A stretch of DNA of 64,000 nt, taken from the NCBI GenBank assembly GCA_963785815.1, contig CAWAWN010000002.1, positions 248,001-312,000 of the forward strand. Reading direction: 5' to 3'. Within the stretch, counting starts at the first letter, position 1, and every line of letters starts with the position of its first letter. The notes below the pieces were generated by a model. That model saw only the letters and a list, made by a program, of their open reading frames with translations. It was not told the DNA's origin and searched no databases. The stretch is from UBA4742 sp963785815 (GTDB lineage: Bacteria > Actinomycetota > Acidimicrobiia > Acidimicrobiales > Acidimicrobilacustridaceae). Shown here piece after piece: positions 24,239 through 34,995 of this stretch. Made by a program: the position numbers and the translations under genes.

Positions 24239-24256
24239 GCGGGGCTCTGTCCCCGC
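24239..24256. terminator. Short GC hairpin in the gap before the sedolisin gene
   Basis: GCGGGG (24239-24244) and CCCCGC (24251-24256) form a 6-bp stem. The rest of the gap 24174-24407 shows no gene and is less GC-rich than neighbouring DNA. Confidence 0.3.
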
Positions 24257-24407
24257 GGGGATCGAGGCGGTTCATTCTCATGGGTAGCGCTGAGATTGCT
24301 CAGGGCATGTTGACGCCTCATGCAAGCGGCAGTAGCTTCCGCCCGACATTTCGTTGCGGCAGGATGTCGGGGGTTGGGCAACGGTGTCTTGGGCGAATTG
24401 AGGGCAC

Positions 24408-27400
24408 ATGTCCGACGGGACGAGAGGTATGGCCGAACTTGGCCGAGGGCGTCTCCTTGCCGCGCGGCCGTGGCGACGACGGGCGCATTGTGATGTCCGG
24501 GTCCGACCCGGTATTGCTTCCCTGACGCTGCTCACCGTGATCGCGGTGCTGGCCGCGGCATCTGCCCGGCCGGCGGACGCGCAGCCGGTTGCGGCTCAGA
24601 CGGCGATGGTCCGGATCCCGGGTGGGTCGGCTCCCGGTCTCTCGCCTGATCAGGTAAGTCCAGTGGCAGCCAGCTCGACCGACCAGGACCAATCGCTGAC
24701 CCTGACGATCACGCTGCACCGCAACGACGAAGCCGGGTTCCAGCGCTTCCTCTCGGCCGTCAAGGATCCCTCGTCTCCGGCCTATCGGCACTACCTCACC
24801 CAGTCGCAACTGGCCGACCGGTTCGGGCCAACCCAGTCCTCCTACGACGCCGTGACGAAGTGGGTCCGAAGCGAAGGCCTCACCGTTACGCAGAGGTCGA
24901 CGAATCGGCTGACCCTCACGGTCAAGGGCACCCGCGCCGTGGCCGAGCGGGCCTTCCAGGTCGGCATCCACGACTACCGCGTCGACGGGCGAATCGCATA
25001 CGCGAACGACCAGTCGCCGGCGGTCCCCCAGGCAATTGCACCGGTGGTCCAGTCGGTGGCAGGGCTGTCAACGCTGGCGCAGCCCGCCGCGTCTCCCGGT
25101 ATGAAACGCGTCCCACCGAAAGCCCGGAACGCGTGCAGCAAAGCGCTGGACGATGTCGTTGAGTTCGCGCTCGAGACGTCCTTCATCTTATTGGTCGCGT
25201 TAGCCCTAGCACCCCTTCTCGGCGCTGCTCTGGCCGCAGACACCTTCATTGTCGGAGGGATGACCGGCTACGGGCTGGCGACCTCGTGGAGCTCCGCGCA
25301 GAGCGTGGTTGATGTCGCCTTTTGCGCCGCCTACTGGGCGGCGAACTCCAACTGGCCGGGCAAGGGCAACGGCGCCGCCACTCCTCATTCCGCCAGTGCC
25401 GCGGGCCCGAGACCTGCCGCGTCAGCCGCTGGGCAGAAGATCGGTCTGCTGGAGTTCGACACCTACCGCCCATCGGACGTGAGCGATTGGTTCGACCTTC
25501 TCGGACTGCCCGACCCCGCCAAGTCGACGCTCGAGGGGCAGCTGAGCGAGGTGCCGGTCAACGGAGGTGTTGTCAGCCCGGGGCCTGGCCAATCCGAGGT
25601 GTTGGTCGACATCGACAGCGTCATGGCCACGGCGCCGTCACCGTCGACGAGGTATGTCGTCTACGACGCCCCACAATCGACGAGCTTCGAGACCATGTTC
25701 AACACGATGATCGACGACGGCGACACGGTGATCTCGAACTCGTGGCAGCAATGTGAGGATCAGACGTCGCTGGCCGACGCCCAAGCCATCGACTCGATCC
25801 TGGCCGATGCCGCGGCCAGCGGCATCACCGTTCTCAACGGCAGCGGCGATGCGGGCAGCACATGCTCGGACGGCAGCCCGGACACGGTTGGCGTGCCCGC
25901 CGACTCGCCCAACGCCACGGCCGTCGGGGGCACGAGCCCGACGTTCGGACCGTTCTACGGCGACGCAGGCGAGACCTGGTGGGGGGATTCGGCCACCCCC
26001 ACATCGGGCCAGGGCGGCTTCGGGGTGAGCAAGTACTTCGCTCGTCCGGCCCTGCAGAACGGGCTGACCGCGTCCCCCGGGCGCTCGGTCCCGGACCTAG
26101 CCATGAACGCAGATCCGAACGCGGGCATTCAGATCTGCGAGGCGGACGCGGGCGGCTGCCCAGAGAACGCCCTCTACGGGGGGACCAGCATGTCGACTCC
26201 CCAGCTCGCTGCGCTGGTCGGCCACCTCAACGACCAACTCGGCAGCAACATCGGCAACCTGAACGCAGCCCTCTACCCACAAGCCGGCACCAATTCCTTC
26301 CACACCATCGGTGGCGCAGACGGAGACTTCGCCCACGTCGGCCTCGGATCACCAGACTTCGTGAACATCCTCCAACGGCTGACAGGGACCTCGACGGGCG
26401 CGGTGAGCGGCTCTGCATCGTCGGCGAACGGCATGGGCACCTATAGCGACGGCACCACCCCTGGCTTCGTGCAGGTCCGCCTCCGGGATGGCAACGGGAA
26501 CCCGGTCGGCGGCAAGCACGTCACGCTGACGCCGGTCGGCGGCGGAAATGCCGCCCTGGTGACACCCGTGAGCGCCGTGACCGACCCCACAGATGGCCAG
26601 GCCGTCTTCGACGTCACCGACACCGTCGCGCAGACCGCCACCTTCACGGCCACCGACACCACCGACAGCACGGTCGTGACGACACAACCAACCGTGACCT
26701 TCGCGCCCCCACCGGCGACCTCAGGAAGCATCGCGGCGGCACCGCCGATCGTGGCGAACGACGGCAGCTCCACCGCAACGATCACCGTGACCCTGCACAA
26801 CGGCGCGAGCGCTCCAGCGCAAGGCAAGACCGTCACCCTCTCGGAGGGCCCAGGGGATGCACAGATCACCCCCACCGGACCCACGCCCGGGGTCACCGAC
26901 AGCGCAGGCCACGCCACGTTCACAGCGACTGACAAGCAGGCCGAGGCGGTCACGTTCTCCGCGGTCGACACCACCGACGGCGATCTCCCGATACCCGGGA
27001 CAGCTACCGTGACCTTCAGCGGCAACCCCTCCGCCGGCTGCTCGGCGGGCAACGCCACGGGCATGAACGGCAGCACCGTCACCCCGGTCCTCGGAGGAAT
27101 CCCGACCGGGCCACAAGGGTTCAACGCCTGCGAGGGAGCTTTCGGGCTCGCCCTGGACGGCAGCGGTCACCTGCTCAACCTCGATCAGTACAACGGGAAC
27201 ATCTACAAGACGCCATTGAGCGGAGGTGCTGCCAACCCGTCGACCCAGATCGGACCGTCGATCGGCGCGGGAAGCACCGATCTCACCTTCGGCAACGACG
27301 GCGAGCTCTATGCGTCGGTGGCGCCTGGGGGCGGATTCGTCCCCACCGAGGTCGATCAGATCGACCCGGACACCGGTGCCGTTCTCCGCACCCTGACGAG

Positions 27401-30053
27401 CGCGATCGTCGACCCGACATGGCTCGCCACCGATCCGCTCACAGGTGACCTCTTCGTCTCCAACGGGGGCTCAGGGTCGAGTCTTTTCAGCCCCGACATC
27501 ACCCGCATCGAGCACCCTTCGAGCGCCACGCCGACGATCACCACCTACGCCAGCGACTCCCAGGGATTCGTCCAACTCGCGTTCGCGCCCAACGGGACGC
27601 TCTACGCCGAAACCAGGGACAACCGCCTGGTCAGCTTCGGGGCCACCAACACCGCCCAGCCCGTCACCGAAACGACCGTGACCAGCATCCCCACGAACTT
27701 CGGTCTGGCGATCGGGCCGATCGCACCCGACGGGGTTCCCACCTCGATCTTCGTGTCGGGGGGTGGTGCCGTCTACCAGGTGGCGCTCCCCAGCGGCACG
27801 GCCACACAGCTCGTGGCTGACGGCGTCGGAAATCTCAAGGTCGGGCCCGACGGCTGTCTCTACGCGTCCGATACGAGCTCGGTGATCCGCCTCACGAGCC
27901 TGTCCGCCACCTGCGACCTCTCGCCGACAACCGGGGTCCCCCAGATCACACTCACAGGCCCCGGAGTCGCCAACCCTAAGGCGGGATCCGACGTGACGTT
28001 CACGGCTCGCCTCCAGAACGTGCCCAGCCCAGCCGGCACGCCAGTGCGGTTCGTCGTTGCGGGTGCGAACGGACAGGTCGCAATCGCTGAGGCCGATAGC
28101 AGCGGAGTCGCCACCTACACGTATGCGGCCTTGCATGCTGGAGCCGACACGGTGCAGGCCACGGCCACAATCGGCGCGAGCAACCCGAGCTCAAACCTGA
28201 TCCAGTTCACATGGGCCGCAGGGAAGGACACGACCTACATCACCCTCAACGGCAGCCCCGAGATCGGCTCGATCGGACAAGCCGCGACCGTGACGGCGCA
28301 GCTCGCCGACATCAGCCAGGACCCTCCCACCGCCATCAACGGGGCCACGATCCACGTGAGCCTCGGGAGCCAGACCTGCGTCATCACCACGGGGACCGAC
28401 GGCAGCGGAACATGTCCGGTCACGCCGGCCGCCTCTGGCATGGTCAGCCTGACCGCCACCTACGCCGGGACGAGTTCGCTCACCGCCAGCTCCACATCTA
28501 CCCCCTTCGTCGTCGGCGGGCCCTCCACCCGCTCGGGCTCGTACTTCCACGCGTTGGCGCCTGTCCGGATTCTCGATTCGAGGGCGGGGGCGGGCAACGT
28601 CGGCGCATACGCCACACCGTGGGTCGCCGGTACCACTCGGTCGGTGGCTGTCGGCGGTCTGGGTGGGGTGCCGGTGGATGCCGATTCGGTGGTGCTGAAC
28701 GTGACGGTTACCGATACGACCGGGTCGTCGTTCCTGACCCTGTGGCCGACCGGCCAGTCGCGACCCACCGCGTCGAGTCTGAACTGGATACCAGGTGAGG
28801 TGATCCCGAACTCGGTGACCGTCAAACTCGGCACCAGCGGAAACATCTCAGTCTTCAACTACTCCGGCTCCACCGACGTCGTCATCGATGTCGCCGGCTA
28901 CTACGACGGGAACACCGGCGACGGCTACACCTCCCTGTCGCCTGTCCGGATTCTCGATTCGAGGGCGGGGGCGGGCAACGTCGGCGCATACGCCACACCG
29001 TGGGTCGCCGGTACCACTCGGTCGGTGGCGGTCGGCGGTCTGGGTGGGGTGCCGGTGGATGCCGATTCGGTGGTGCTGAACGTGACGGTTACCGATACGA
29101 CCGGGTCGTCGTTCCTGACCCTGTGGCCGACCGGCCAGTCGCGACCCACCGCGTCGAGTCTGAACTGGATACCAGGTGAGGTGATCCCGAACTCGGTGAC
29201 CGTCAAACTCGGCACCAGCGGAAACATCTCAGTCTTCAACTACTCCGGCTCCACCGACGTCGTCATCGATGTCGCCGGCTACTACGACGGGAACACCGGC
29301 GACGGCTACACCTCCCTGTCGCCTGTCCGGATTCTCGATTCGAGGGCGGGGGCGGGCAACGTCGGCGCATACGCCACACCGTGGGTCGCCGGTACCACTC
29401 GGTCGGTGGCGGTCGGCGGTCTGGGTGGGGTGCCGGTGGATGCCGATTCGGTGGTGCTGAACGTGACGGTTACCGATACGACCGGGTCGTCGTTCCTGAC
29501 CCTGTGGCCGACCGGCCAGTCGCGACCCACCGCGTCGAGTCTGAACTGGATACCAGGTGAGGTGATCCCGAACTCGGTGACCGTCAAACTCGGCACCAGC
29601 GGAAACATCTCAGTCTTCAACTACTCCGGCTCCACCGACGTCGTCATCGATGTCGCCGGCTACTACCAGCCCGGAACCGGCAACCTGTTCCACGCGTTGG
29701 CGCCTGTCCGGATTCTCGATTCGAGGGCGGGGGCGGGCAACGTCGGCGCATACGCCACACCGTGGGTCGCCGGTACCACTCGGTCGGTGGCGGTCGGCGG
29801 TCTGGGTGGGGTGCCGGTGGATGCCGATTCGGTGGTGCTGAACGTGACGGTTACCGATACGACCGGGTCGTCGTTCCTGACCCTGTGGCCGACCGGCCAG
29901 TCGCGACCCACCGCGTCGAGTCTGAACTGGATACCAGGTGAGGTGATCCCGAACTCGGTGACCGTCAAACTCGGCACCAGCGGAAACATCTCAGTCTTCA
30001 ACTACTCCGGCTCCACCGACGTCGTAGAAGACGTAGGCGGATGGTTTGGGTGA
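24408..30053 (+). CDS. Secreted multidomain sedolisin-type (S53) protease with Ig-like, propeller-like and tandem-repeat domains
   Basis: 1881 aa. An Arg-rich N-terminus is followed by the hydrophobic stretch GIASLTLLTVIAVLAAASAR (signal peptide); ATG 24429 is an alternative start with its own purine-rich site. A kumamolisin-type activation domain spans about 80-235 (PAYRHYLTQSQLADRFGP). The S53 catalytic domain follows: Glu397 and Asp401 in QSEVLVDIDS, oxyanion Asp481 in GSGDAGS and Ser594 in GTSMSTP. Next come two Big-type Ig-like domains (about 670-880), a propeller-like region (about 900-1170, with DGSGHLLNLDQYNGNIYKTP), two more Ig-like domains, and four 127-residue repeats beginning PVRILDSRAGAGNVGAY. 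No LPxTG or final transmembrane segment is present, so it should be released or wall-bound through the repeats. Confidence 0.85.
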   Translation: MSDGTRGMAELGRGRLLAARPWRRRAHCDVRVRPGIASLTLLTVIAVLAAASARPADAQPVAAQTAMVRIPGGSAPGLSPDQVSPVAASSTDQDQSLTLTITLHRNDEAGFQRFLSAVKDPSSPAYRHYLTQSQLADRFGPTQSSYDAVTKWVRSEGLTVTQRSTNRLTLTVKGTRAVAERAFQVGIHDYRVDGRIAYANDQSPAVPQAIAPVVQSVAGLSTLAQPAASPGMKRVPPKARNACSKALDDVVEFALETSFILLVALALAPLLGAALAADTFIVGGMTGYGLATSWSSAQSVVDVAFCAAYWAANSNWPGKGNGAATPHSASAAGPRPAASAAGQKIGLLEFDTYRPSDVSDWFDLLGLPDPAKSTLEGQLSEVPVNGGVVSPGPGQSEVLVDIDSVMATAPSPSTRYVVYDAPQSTSFETMFNTMIDDGDTVISNSWQQCEDQTSLADAQAIDSILADAAASGITVLNGSGDAGSTCSDGSPDTVGVPADSPNATAVGGTSPTFGPFYGDAGETWWGDSATPTSGQGGFGVSKYFARPALQNGLTASPGRSVPDLAMNADPNAGIQICEADAGGCPENALYGGTSMSTPQLAALVGHLNDQLGSNIGNLNAALYPQAGTNSFHTIGGADGDFAHVGLGSPDFVNILQRLTGTSTGAVSGSASSANGMGTYSDGTTPGFVQVRLRDGNGNPVGGKHVTLTPVGGGNAALVTPVSAVTDPTDGQAVFDVTDTVAQTATFTATDTTDSTVVTTQPTVTFAPPPATSGSIAAAPPIVANDGSSTATITVTLHNGASAPAQGKTVTLSEGPGDAQITPTGPTPGVTDSAGHATFTATDKQAEAVTFSAVDTTDGDLPIPGTATVTFSGNPSAGCSAGNATGMNGSTVTPVLGGIPTGPQGFNACEGAFGLALDGSGHLLNLDQYNGNIYKTPLSGGAANPSTQIGPSIGAGSTDLTFGNDGELYASVAPGGGFVPTEVDQIDPDTGAVLRTLTSAIVDPTWLATDPLTGDLFVSNGGSGSSLFSPDITRIEHPSSATPTITTYASDSQGFVQLAFAPNGTLYAETRDNRLVSFGATNTAQPVTETTVTSIPTNFGLAIGPIAPDGVPTSIFVSGGGAVYQVALPSGTATQLVADGVGNLKVGPDGCLYASDTSSVIRLTSLSATCDLSPTTGVPQITLTGPGVANPKAGSDVTFTARLQNVPSPAGTPVRFVVAGANGQVAIAEADSSGVATYTYAALHAGADTVQATATIGASNPSSNLIQFTWAAGKDTTYITLNGSPEIGSIGQAATVTAQLADISQDPPTAINGATIHVSLGSQTCVITTGTDGSGTCPVTPAASGMVSLTATYAGTSSLTASSTSTPFVVGGPSTRSGSYFHALAPVRILDSRAGAGNVGAYATPWVAGTTRSVAVGGLGGVPVDADSVVLNVTVTDTTGSSFLTLWPTGQSRPTASSLNWIPGEVIPNSVTVKLGTSGNISVFNYSGSTDVVIDVAGYYDGNTGDGYTSLSPVRILDSRAGAGNVGAYATPWVAGTTRSVAVGGLGGVPVDADSVVLNVTVTDTTGSSFLTLWPTGQSRPTASSLNWIPGEVIPNSVTVKLGTSGNISVFNYSGSTDVVIDVAGYYDGNTGDGYTSLSPVRILDSRAGAGNVGAYATPWVAGTTRSVAVGGLGGVPVDADSVVLNVTVTDTTGSSFLTLWPTGQSRPTASSLNWIPGEVIPNSVTVKLGTSGNISVFNYSGSTDVVIDVAGYYQPGTGNLFHALAPVRILDSRAGAGNVGAYATPWVAGTTRSVAVGGLGGVPVDADSVVLNVTVTDTTGSSFLTLWPTGQSRPTASSLNWIPGEVIPNSVTVKLGTSGNISVFNYSGSTDVVEDVGGWFG
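28559..30053 (+). repeat. Four tandem in-frame 381-bp repeats
   Basis: Units begin at 28559, 28940, 29321 and 29702, exactly 381 bp (127 codons) apart, each opening GCCTGTCCGGATTCTCG. They are almost identical at DNA level over about 340 bp; differences are confined to the linkers (NTGDGYTSLS versus QPGTGNLFHALA), the end of the last unit (VVEDVGGWFG) and a few point changes. The protein unit is a beta-rich actinobacterial surface repeat. Confidence 0.95.
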
Positions 30054-30090
30054 CCGAGCGAGGGAGTGTCGCCTGAGTTGGGTCCCGACG

Positions 30091-30116
30091 CGGGGAGCCG
30101 GTGCTCCGGCTCCCCG
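30091..30116 (+). terminator. Terminator after the sedolisin gene
   Basis: GGGGAGCCGG and CCGGCTCCCC (30092-30101 and 30106-30115) form a 10-bp perfect stem with TGCT loop, extended by one more C-G pair. It could serve both convergent genes. Confidence 0.75.
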
Positions 30117-30245
30117 GTCGGATCAACTACATCGGGTGGGATCAGGTGGGCGATTCCAGTCCCGTGACGGATGACTCTGAGGACAGCGGATCGCCCACGG
30201 CGTGCCAGCCACGAGAGGACGAAGCTCGAGTTCGCACAGTTGTAT

Positions 30246-31670
<1,425 letters not shown>

Positions 31671-31706
31671 GGTTCCTCCAAATCGGGATGCCTACGGCTC
31701 GTGATG

Positions 31707-31739
31707 CCGGGACGGCCGAAAGGCCGTCCCGGACACTAG
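31707..31739 (-). promoter_or_regulatory. glnA -10 box and 5'-leader hairpin
   Basis: TAGTGT (31734-31739, minus strand) is a likely -10. It is followed at once by an 11-bp perfect hairpin, CCGGGACGGCC/GGCCGTCCCGG with a TTTC loop (31707-31732). The hairpin would be at or next to the mRNA 5' end, about 37 nt before the GTG start: a stabiliser, attenuator or terminator of upstream readthrough. Confidence 0.5.
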
Positions 31740-31923
31740 CGACTCGAACCGGGCCGGGTGCCCGGACGTTACGGCTGAGCGGCGATCGCGCCGCGCGCTG
31801 GCCCTCTGCGGCCAGCCCTACCGTTCCAGCAGGCAGTTTCCGACCCGTTGCCCAGATGTGAACGCTCCATGAACTGGATCACGGCTTGTGCACTTCCGCA
31901 CGAGCCCGTGCGAACATGGCCCG

Positions 31924-33258
31924 ATGGAACGCCAGCAGGACTACGTGTTGCGCACGGTCGAGGAGCGCGGCGTCCGCCTCATCCGCCTGTGGTTCACCGA
32001 CGTGCTCGGCCAGCTCAAGTCGGTGGCCATCTCGCCCGCCGAGCTCGAGAACGCCTTCGACGAGGGCATGCACTTCGACGGCTCGGCCATCGACGGGTTC
32101 AGCCGCGTGCAGGAGAGCGACGTGCTGGCCAAGCCCGACCCCAACAGCTTCGAGCTGCTGCCCTGGGCCAAGGGCGACGACCCGTCCGCCCGCATGTTCT
32201 GCGACATCCTCAACCACGACGGCGAGGCCTTCGAGGGCGATCCCCGTCAGGTGCTCAAGCGCAATTTGGACAAGGCCCGCGAGCAGGGCTTCTCGTTCTA
32301 CGTGGCCCCCGAGATGGAGTTCTTCTACTTCGGTGACGGCGACCCCTCCGAGGCCCCCAAGCTGCTCGACAGCGGCTCCTACTTCGACCTGACCACCGCG
32401 GACGTGGCCAGCGACCTGCGCAAGCGGACGATCCACATGCTCGAGGCCATGGGCATCCCGGTCGAGTACTCCTTCCACGAGGACGCCCCCAGCCAGCACG
32501 AGATCGACCTGCGCTACACCGACGCCCTGTCGATGGCCGACAACGTCATGACCTTCCGCCTGGTGGTCCGTGAGATCGCGCTCGAGCAGGGCGTCTACGC
32601 CACGTTCATGCCCAAGCCGCTCAGCGGGGTGCAGGGCTCGGGTATGCACACGCACATGTCGCTGTTCGAGGGCGACACCAACGCCTTCCACGAGCCCGGC
32701 GACCCCTACGGCCTGTCCAAGGTGGCTCGGGGCTTCATCGCCGGCCTGCTGGTGCACGCCCCCGAGATCACGGCCGTCACCAACCAGCTGGTCAACTCCT
32801 ACAAGCGCCTGATCGCCGGCTACGAGGCTCCCGTCTACGTGACCTGGGCCCGCAACAACCGCTCGGCGCTGGTTCGGGTGCCGGTGACCAAGGCGGGCAA
32901 GCAGTCCTCCACGCGCATCGAGTACCGCTCCCCCGACCCGGCCTGCAACCCCTACCTGGCCTACTCGGTGCTGCTGGCCGCCGGCCTGCGCGGCATCCGC
33001 GAGGGCTACGAGCTGCCGCCCGAGGCGTCGGCCAACGTGTTCGAGCTCACCCCCGAGGAGCGCGCCGCCGAGGGCATCCGGCCCCTGCCCCAGTCGCTGT
33101 CCGAGGCCCTCGACGTGATGGAGACCTCCGAGCTGGTGGCCGAGTGCCTGGGCGAGCACATCTTCGAGTGGTTCCTGCGCAACAAGCGGGCCGAGTGGTT
33201 CGACTACAAGTCGCAGGTGACCCAGTTCGAGCTCGACCGCTACCTGCCGAACTGGTAG
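31924..33258 (+). CDS. glnA2: Glutamine synthetase, GlnA2 type (not adenylylated)
   Basis: 444 aa from ATG 31924. GS motifs are MHFDGSAIDGFSRVQESDVL, APEMEFFYF, FHEDAPSQHEIDLRYTDAL, FMPKPLSGVQGSGMHTHMSL, NSYKRLIAGYEAPVYVTWAR and RIEYRSPDPACNPYLAYSVL. The loop that carries the adenylylation tyrosine in GlnA reads ANVFELTPEE here (Phe instead of Tyr), as in actinobacterial GlnA2, so GlnE should not modify it. The C-terminus WFDYKSQVTQFELDRYLPNW is also GlnA2-like. It is followed after 16 nt by the GlnR-like regulator, which suggests co-transcription. Confidence 0.93.
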   Translation: MERQQDYVLRTVEERGVRLIRLWFTDVLGQLKSVAISPAELENAFDEGMHFDGSAIDGFSRVQESDVLAKPDPNSFELLPWAKGDDPSARMFCDILNHDGEAFEGDPRQVLKRNLDKAREQGFSFYVAPEMEFFYFGDGDPSEAPKLLDSGSYFDLTTADVASDLRKRTIHMLEAMGIPVEYSFHEDAPSQHEIDLRYTDALSMADNVMTFRLVVREIALEQGVYATFMPKPLSGVQGSGMHTHMSLFEGDTNAFHEPGDPYGLSKVARGFIAGLLVHAPEITAVTNQLVNSYKRLIAGYEAPVYVTWARNNRSALVRVPVTKAGKQSSTRIEYRSPDPACNPYLAYSVLLAAGLRGIREGYELPPEASANVFELTPEERAAEGIRPLPQSLSEALDVMETSELVAECLGEHIFEWFLRNKRAEWFDYKSQVTQFELDRYLPNW

Positions 33259-33274
33259 GCCTGTTTCGCGTTCC

Positions 33275-33955
33275 ATGGAACCTCTGCTGCTGTTCCCCGA
33301 CCCGGTGCCACCCGAGCTGGCCCAGGCCCTCGACCTGGGCGGCTACCCGTGGAAGGCGGCGGCCGACGACTCGGCCGTCAGCCGCAGCGAGCCCGACGAC
33401 GGCTGGGCCGGCGCCATCATCTGCGCTGACGGCGACCCCGAGGGGGCCTTCGCCCTGTGCCGCTCCCTGCGCAAGCGCGACCTGCCCCTCGAGCCGGTCC
33501 TGCTGCTCATCTCCGGCACGCAGCTGGGCGACCTCGAGCTGCGCGACGACCTGTTCGACGACTTCTGCCTGACGCCGTTCCACCCCCGCGAGCTCGAGGC
33601 CCGGCTCAAGCACCTGTTCTGGCGCACCGGGCGAGGGACCCGTCCCGACCTGGTCGAGTACGGCGACCTGGTGCTGAACCTGGAGACCTACCAGGCCGCC
33701 ATCTCCGGCGAGCCGCTCGACCTGACCTACATGGAGTACGAGCTGCTCAAGTTCCTGTCGTCGCACCCCGGCAAGGTGTTCACCCGCGAGACCCTGCTGT
33801 CGCGGGTGTGGGGCTACGAGTACTACGGCGGCGCCCGCACCGTCGACGTCCACGTGCGACGCCTGCGGGCCAAGCTGGGCGAGGAGCACGCCAACCTCAT
33901 CCAGACCGTGCGCTCGGTCGGCTACCGCTTCGGCCAGTCCCGCTGGAGCTTGTAG
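33275..33955 (+). CDS. GlnR-like orphan OmpR-family response regulator
   Basis: 226 aa. The C-terminal winged helix is complete: LDLTYMEYELLKFLSSHPGK, VFTRETLLSRVWGYEYYGGA, RTVDVHVRRLRAKLGEEHAN and LIQTVRSVGYRF, which closely resembles actinobacterial GlnR. The N-terminal receiver-like half is degenerate: no clear phospho-accepting Asp in a receiver context is seen (AIICADGDPEGAFALCRSLR), as in GlnR-type atypical regulators that act without phosphorylation. It lies 16 nt after glnA2 and no histidine kinase is nearby, supporting a role in nitrogen control of glnA/glnA2. Other OmpR-type regulators (MtrA/RegX3) are the alternative. Confidence 0.7.
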   Translation: MEPLLLFPDPVPPELAQALDLGGYPWKAAADDSAVSRSEPDDGWAGAIICADGDPEGAFALCRSLRKRDLPLEPVLLLISGTQLGDLELRDDLFDDFCLTPFHPRELEARLKHLFWRTGRGTRPDLVEYGDLVLNLETYQAAISGEPLDLTYMEYELLKFLSSHPGKVFTRETLLSRVWGYEYYGGARTVDVHVRRLRAKLGEEHANLIQTVRSVGYRFGQSRWSL

Positions 33956-33963
33956 GAAAACGA

Positions 33964-33991
33964 CGAGAGCCTCCCCGCAGGGAGGCTCTCG
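33964..33991. terminator. Bidirectional terminator between glnR-like gene and csp
   Basis: CGAGAGCCTCCC and GGGAGGCTCTCG form a 12-bp perfect stem with CGCA loop. It lies between convergent genes. Confidence 0.85.
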
Positions 33992-34009
33992 AACGGAGAT
34001 GGGTGCAAC

Positions 34010-34210
34010 TCAGACGAGCTTGACGTCCTGCGCCTGCTCGCCCTTGGGACCCGTCGTCACCTCGAACTCGACGGCCTGACCCTCCTCGAGCGAGCGGTAA
34101 CCGGTCGCCTGGATCGCGCTGTAGTGCACGAAGACGTCGGGACCCCCCTCACGGGAGATGAAGCCGTAGCCCTTCTCGGCGTTGAACCACTTCACGGTAC
34201 CGGAAGCCAA
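34010..34210 (-). CDS. csp: Cold-shock protein
   Basis: 66 aa, a full-length single cold-shock domain. RNP1 is KGYGFIS and RNP2 is VFVHYSAI, after the standard ASGTVKWFNAEKGYG start. Proteins of this family bind single-stranded RNA/DNA and melt mRNA structure. The C-terminus is GPKGEQAQDVKLV. It forms its own unit, convergent with the GlnR-like gene and separated from it by a strong hairpin. Confidence 0.96.
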   Translation of the reverse strand: MASGTVKWFNAEKGYGFISREGGPDVFVHYSAIQATGYRSLEEGQAVEFEVTTGPKGEQAQDVKLV

Positions 34211-34320
34211 TCCGATCCCCTTTCATGACTGCGGGGTCGGATGAAACCGGGTCCCTGCTGTTTGCTTTGCCGGCGAAAGGGTACATGCCCCAGAGCGGCA
34301 GGCAAAGAGGTGGGCCCGAG

Positions 34321-34476
34321 TTACTTCCCGAGCTCGATGTATTCGGTGTCGGCGTACTCGGTGGCGATGTCGTCGCGCACGTAGTGGCCCAGGATGGCCG
34401 CCCCGATGGCACCGGTCATGATGACGGCCACGGGGATGAGCACCAGCACGATGACGATGACGACGGCGCCGATCAC
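34321..34476 (-). CDS. Small single-span membrane protein (hypothetical)
   Basis: About 51 aa from GTG 34476 (TTG 34488 is equally possible). One long hydrophobic segment, VIGAVVIVIVLVLIPVAVIM followed by TGAIGAAILG, precedes a polar tail rich in Asp/Glu/Tyr (HYVRDDIATEYADTEYIELG). No family is recognised. The frame extends upstream into repeat-like GC-rich DNA, which is unlikely to be coding. Confidence 0.45.
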   Translation of the reverse strand: MIGAVVIVIVLVLIPVAVIMTGAIGAAILGHYVRDDIATEYADTEYIELGK

Positions 34477-34519
34477 GCCTTCATCCAACCACGTGGCCGA
34501 CCGCGCAGCCAACCTGCTG

Positions 34520-34600
34520 GTCCCGCCTACGGCGGGCCTCGGCTTCGCCGATCCGGGTGGCACCAGGGCGAGCGGCTCCACCTGGCGGCTCCGCCACGTC
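34520..34600. repeat. Divergent copy of intergenic repeat family (GGCGGGC...GCTTCGCC element)
   Basis: Contains GGTCCCGCCTACGGCGGGC, then GGCTTCGCCGATCCGGGTG and GCGGCTCCACCTGGCGGC, resembling the elements at 41.5 and 46.9 kb in the same order but with more differences. It lies between the small membrane-protein gene and ridA. Confidence 0.4.
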
Positions 34601-34602
34601 GC

Positions 34603-34953
34603 TCAGGTGCCCGTGTAGGCCCAGGCCTCGATCTCCACCAGGGCCACGAAGGGCAGCTCGCTCACAGCCACGGCCGAGCGAGCCGGATAGGGCTCGGGGA
34701 ACGCCTCGGCGTACACCGAGTTCATGAGCGAGTAGTCGCGCATGTGGCGCAGGAAGACCGTGGTCTTGCGCACGTCGGCCAGCGAGGCGCCCTTGGAAGC
34801 CAGCAGGTCGGCCACGTTGGCGATGGCCTGGCGCATCTCGTCCTCCACACCACCCGGCACCATGGCACCGCCGGACAGACCGATCTGGCCGGACACGACG
34901 AGCCAGTCTCCGGCCACCACCACGGGCGAATAGGGCAGCGCAGGGTTCGACAT
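34603..34953 (-). CDS. RidA/YjgF-family protein
   Basis: 116 aa from ATG 34953 with GGGAGG 4 nt upstream. Family marks are SPVVVAGDWLVVSGQIGLSG, EMRQAIANVADLLASKGASL, RKTTVFLRHMRDYSLMNSVY and the C-terminal PYPARSAVAVSELP then ALVEIEAWA. The Arg in PARSAV is the residue that contacts the carboxylate in RidA enamine/imine deaminases. Its neighbour on the same strand is the XDH-like gene, 42 nt upstream. The role is probably removal of reactive enamines or a substrate-specific deamination. Confidence 0.88.
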   Translation of the reverse strand: MSNPALPYSPVVVAGDWLVVSGQIGLSGGAMVPGGVEDEMRQAIANVADLLASKGASLADVRKTTVFLRHMRDYSLMNSVYAEAFPEPYPARSAVAVSELPFVALVEIEAWAYTGT

Positions 34954-34995
34954 GGGACCTCCCGGGTTGGGCCCGGCGACGAGCCGGCCGCCCAA

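Noticed and set aside
28559..30053. The repeat array as a CRISPR
   Set aside because: Units are 381 bp, in frame and coding, without short spacers.
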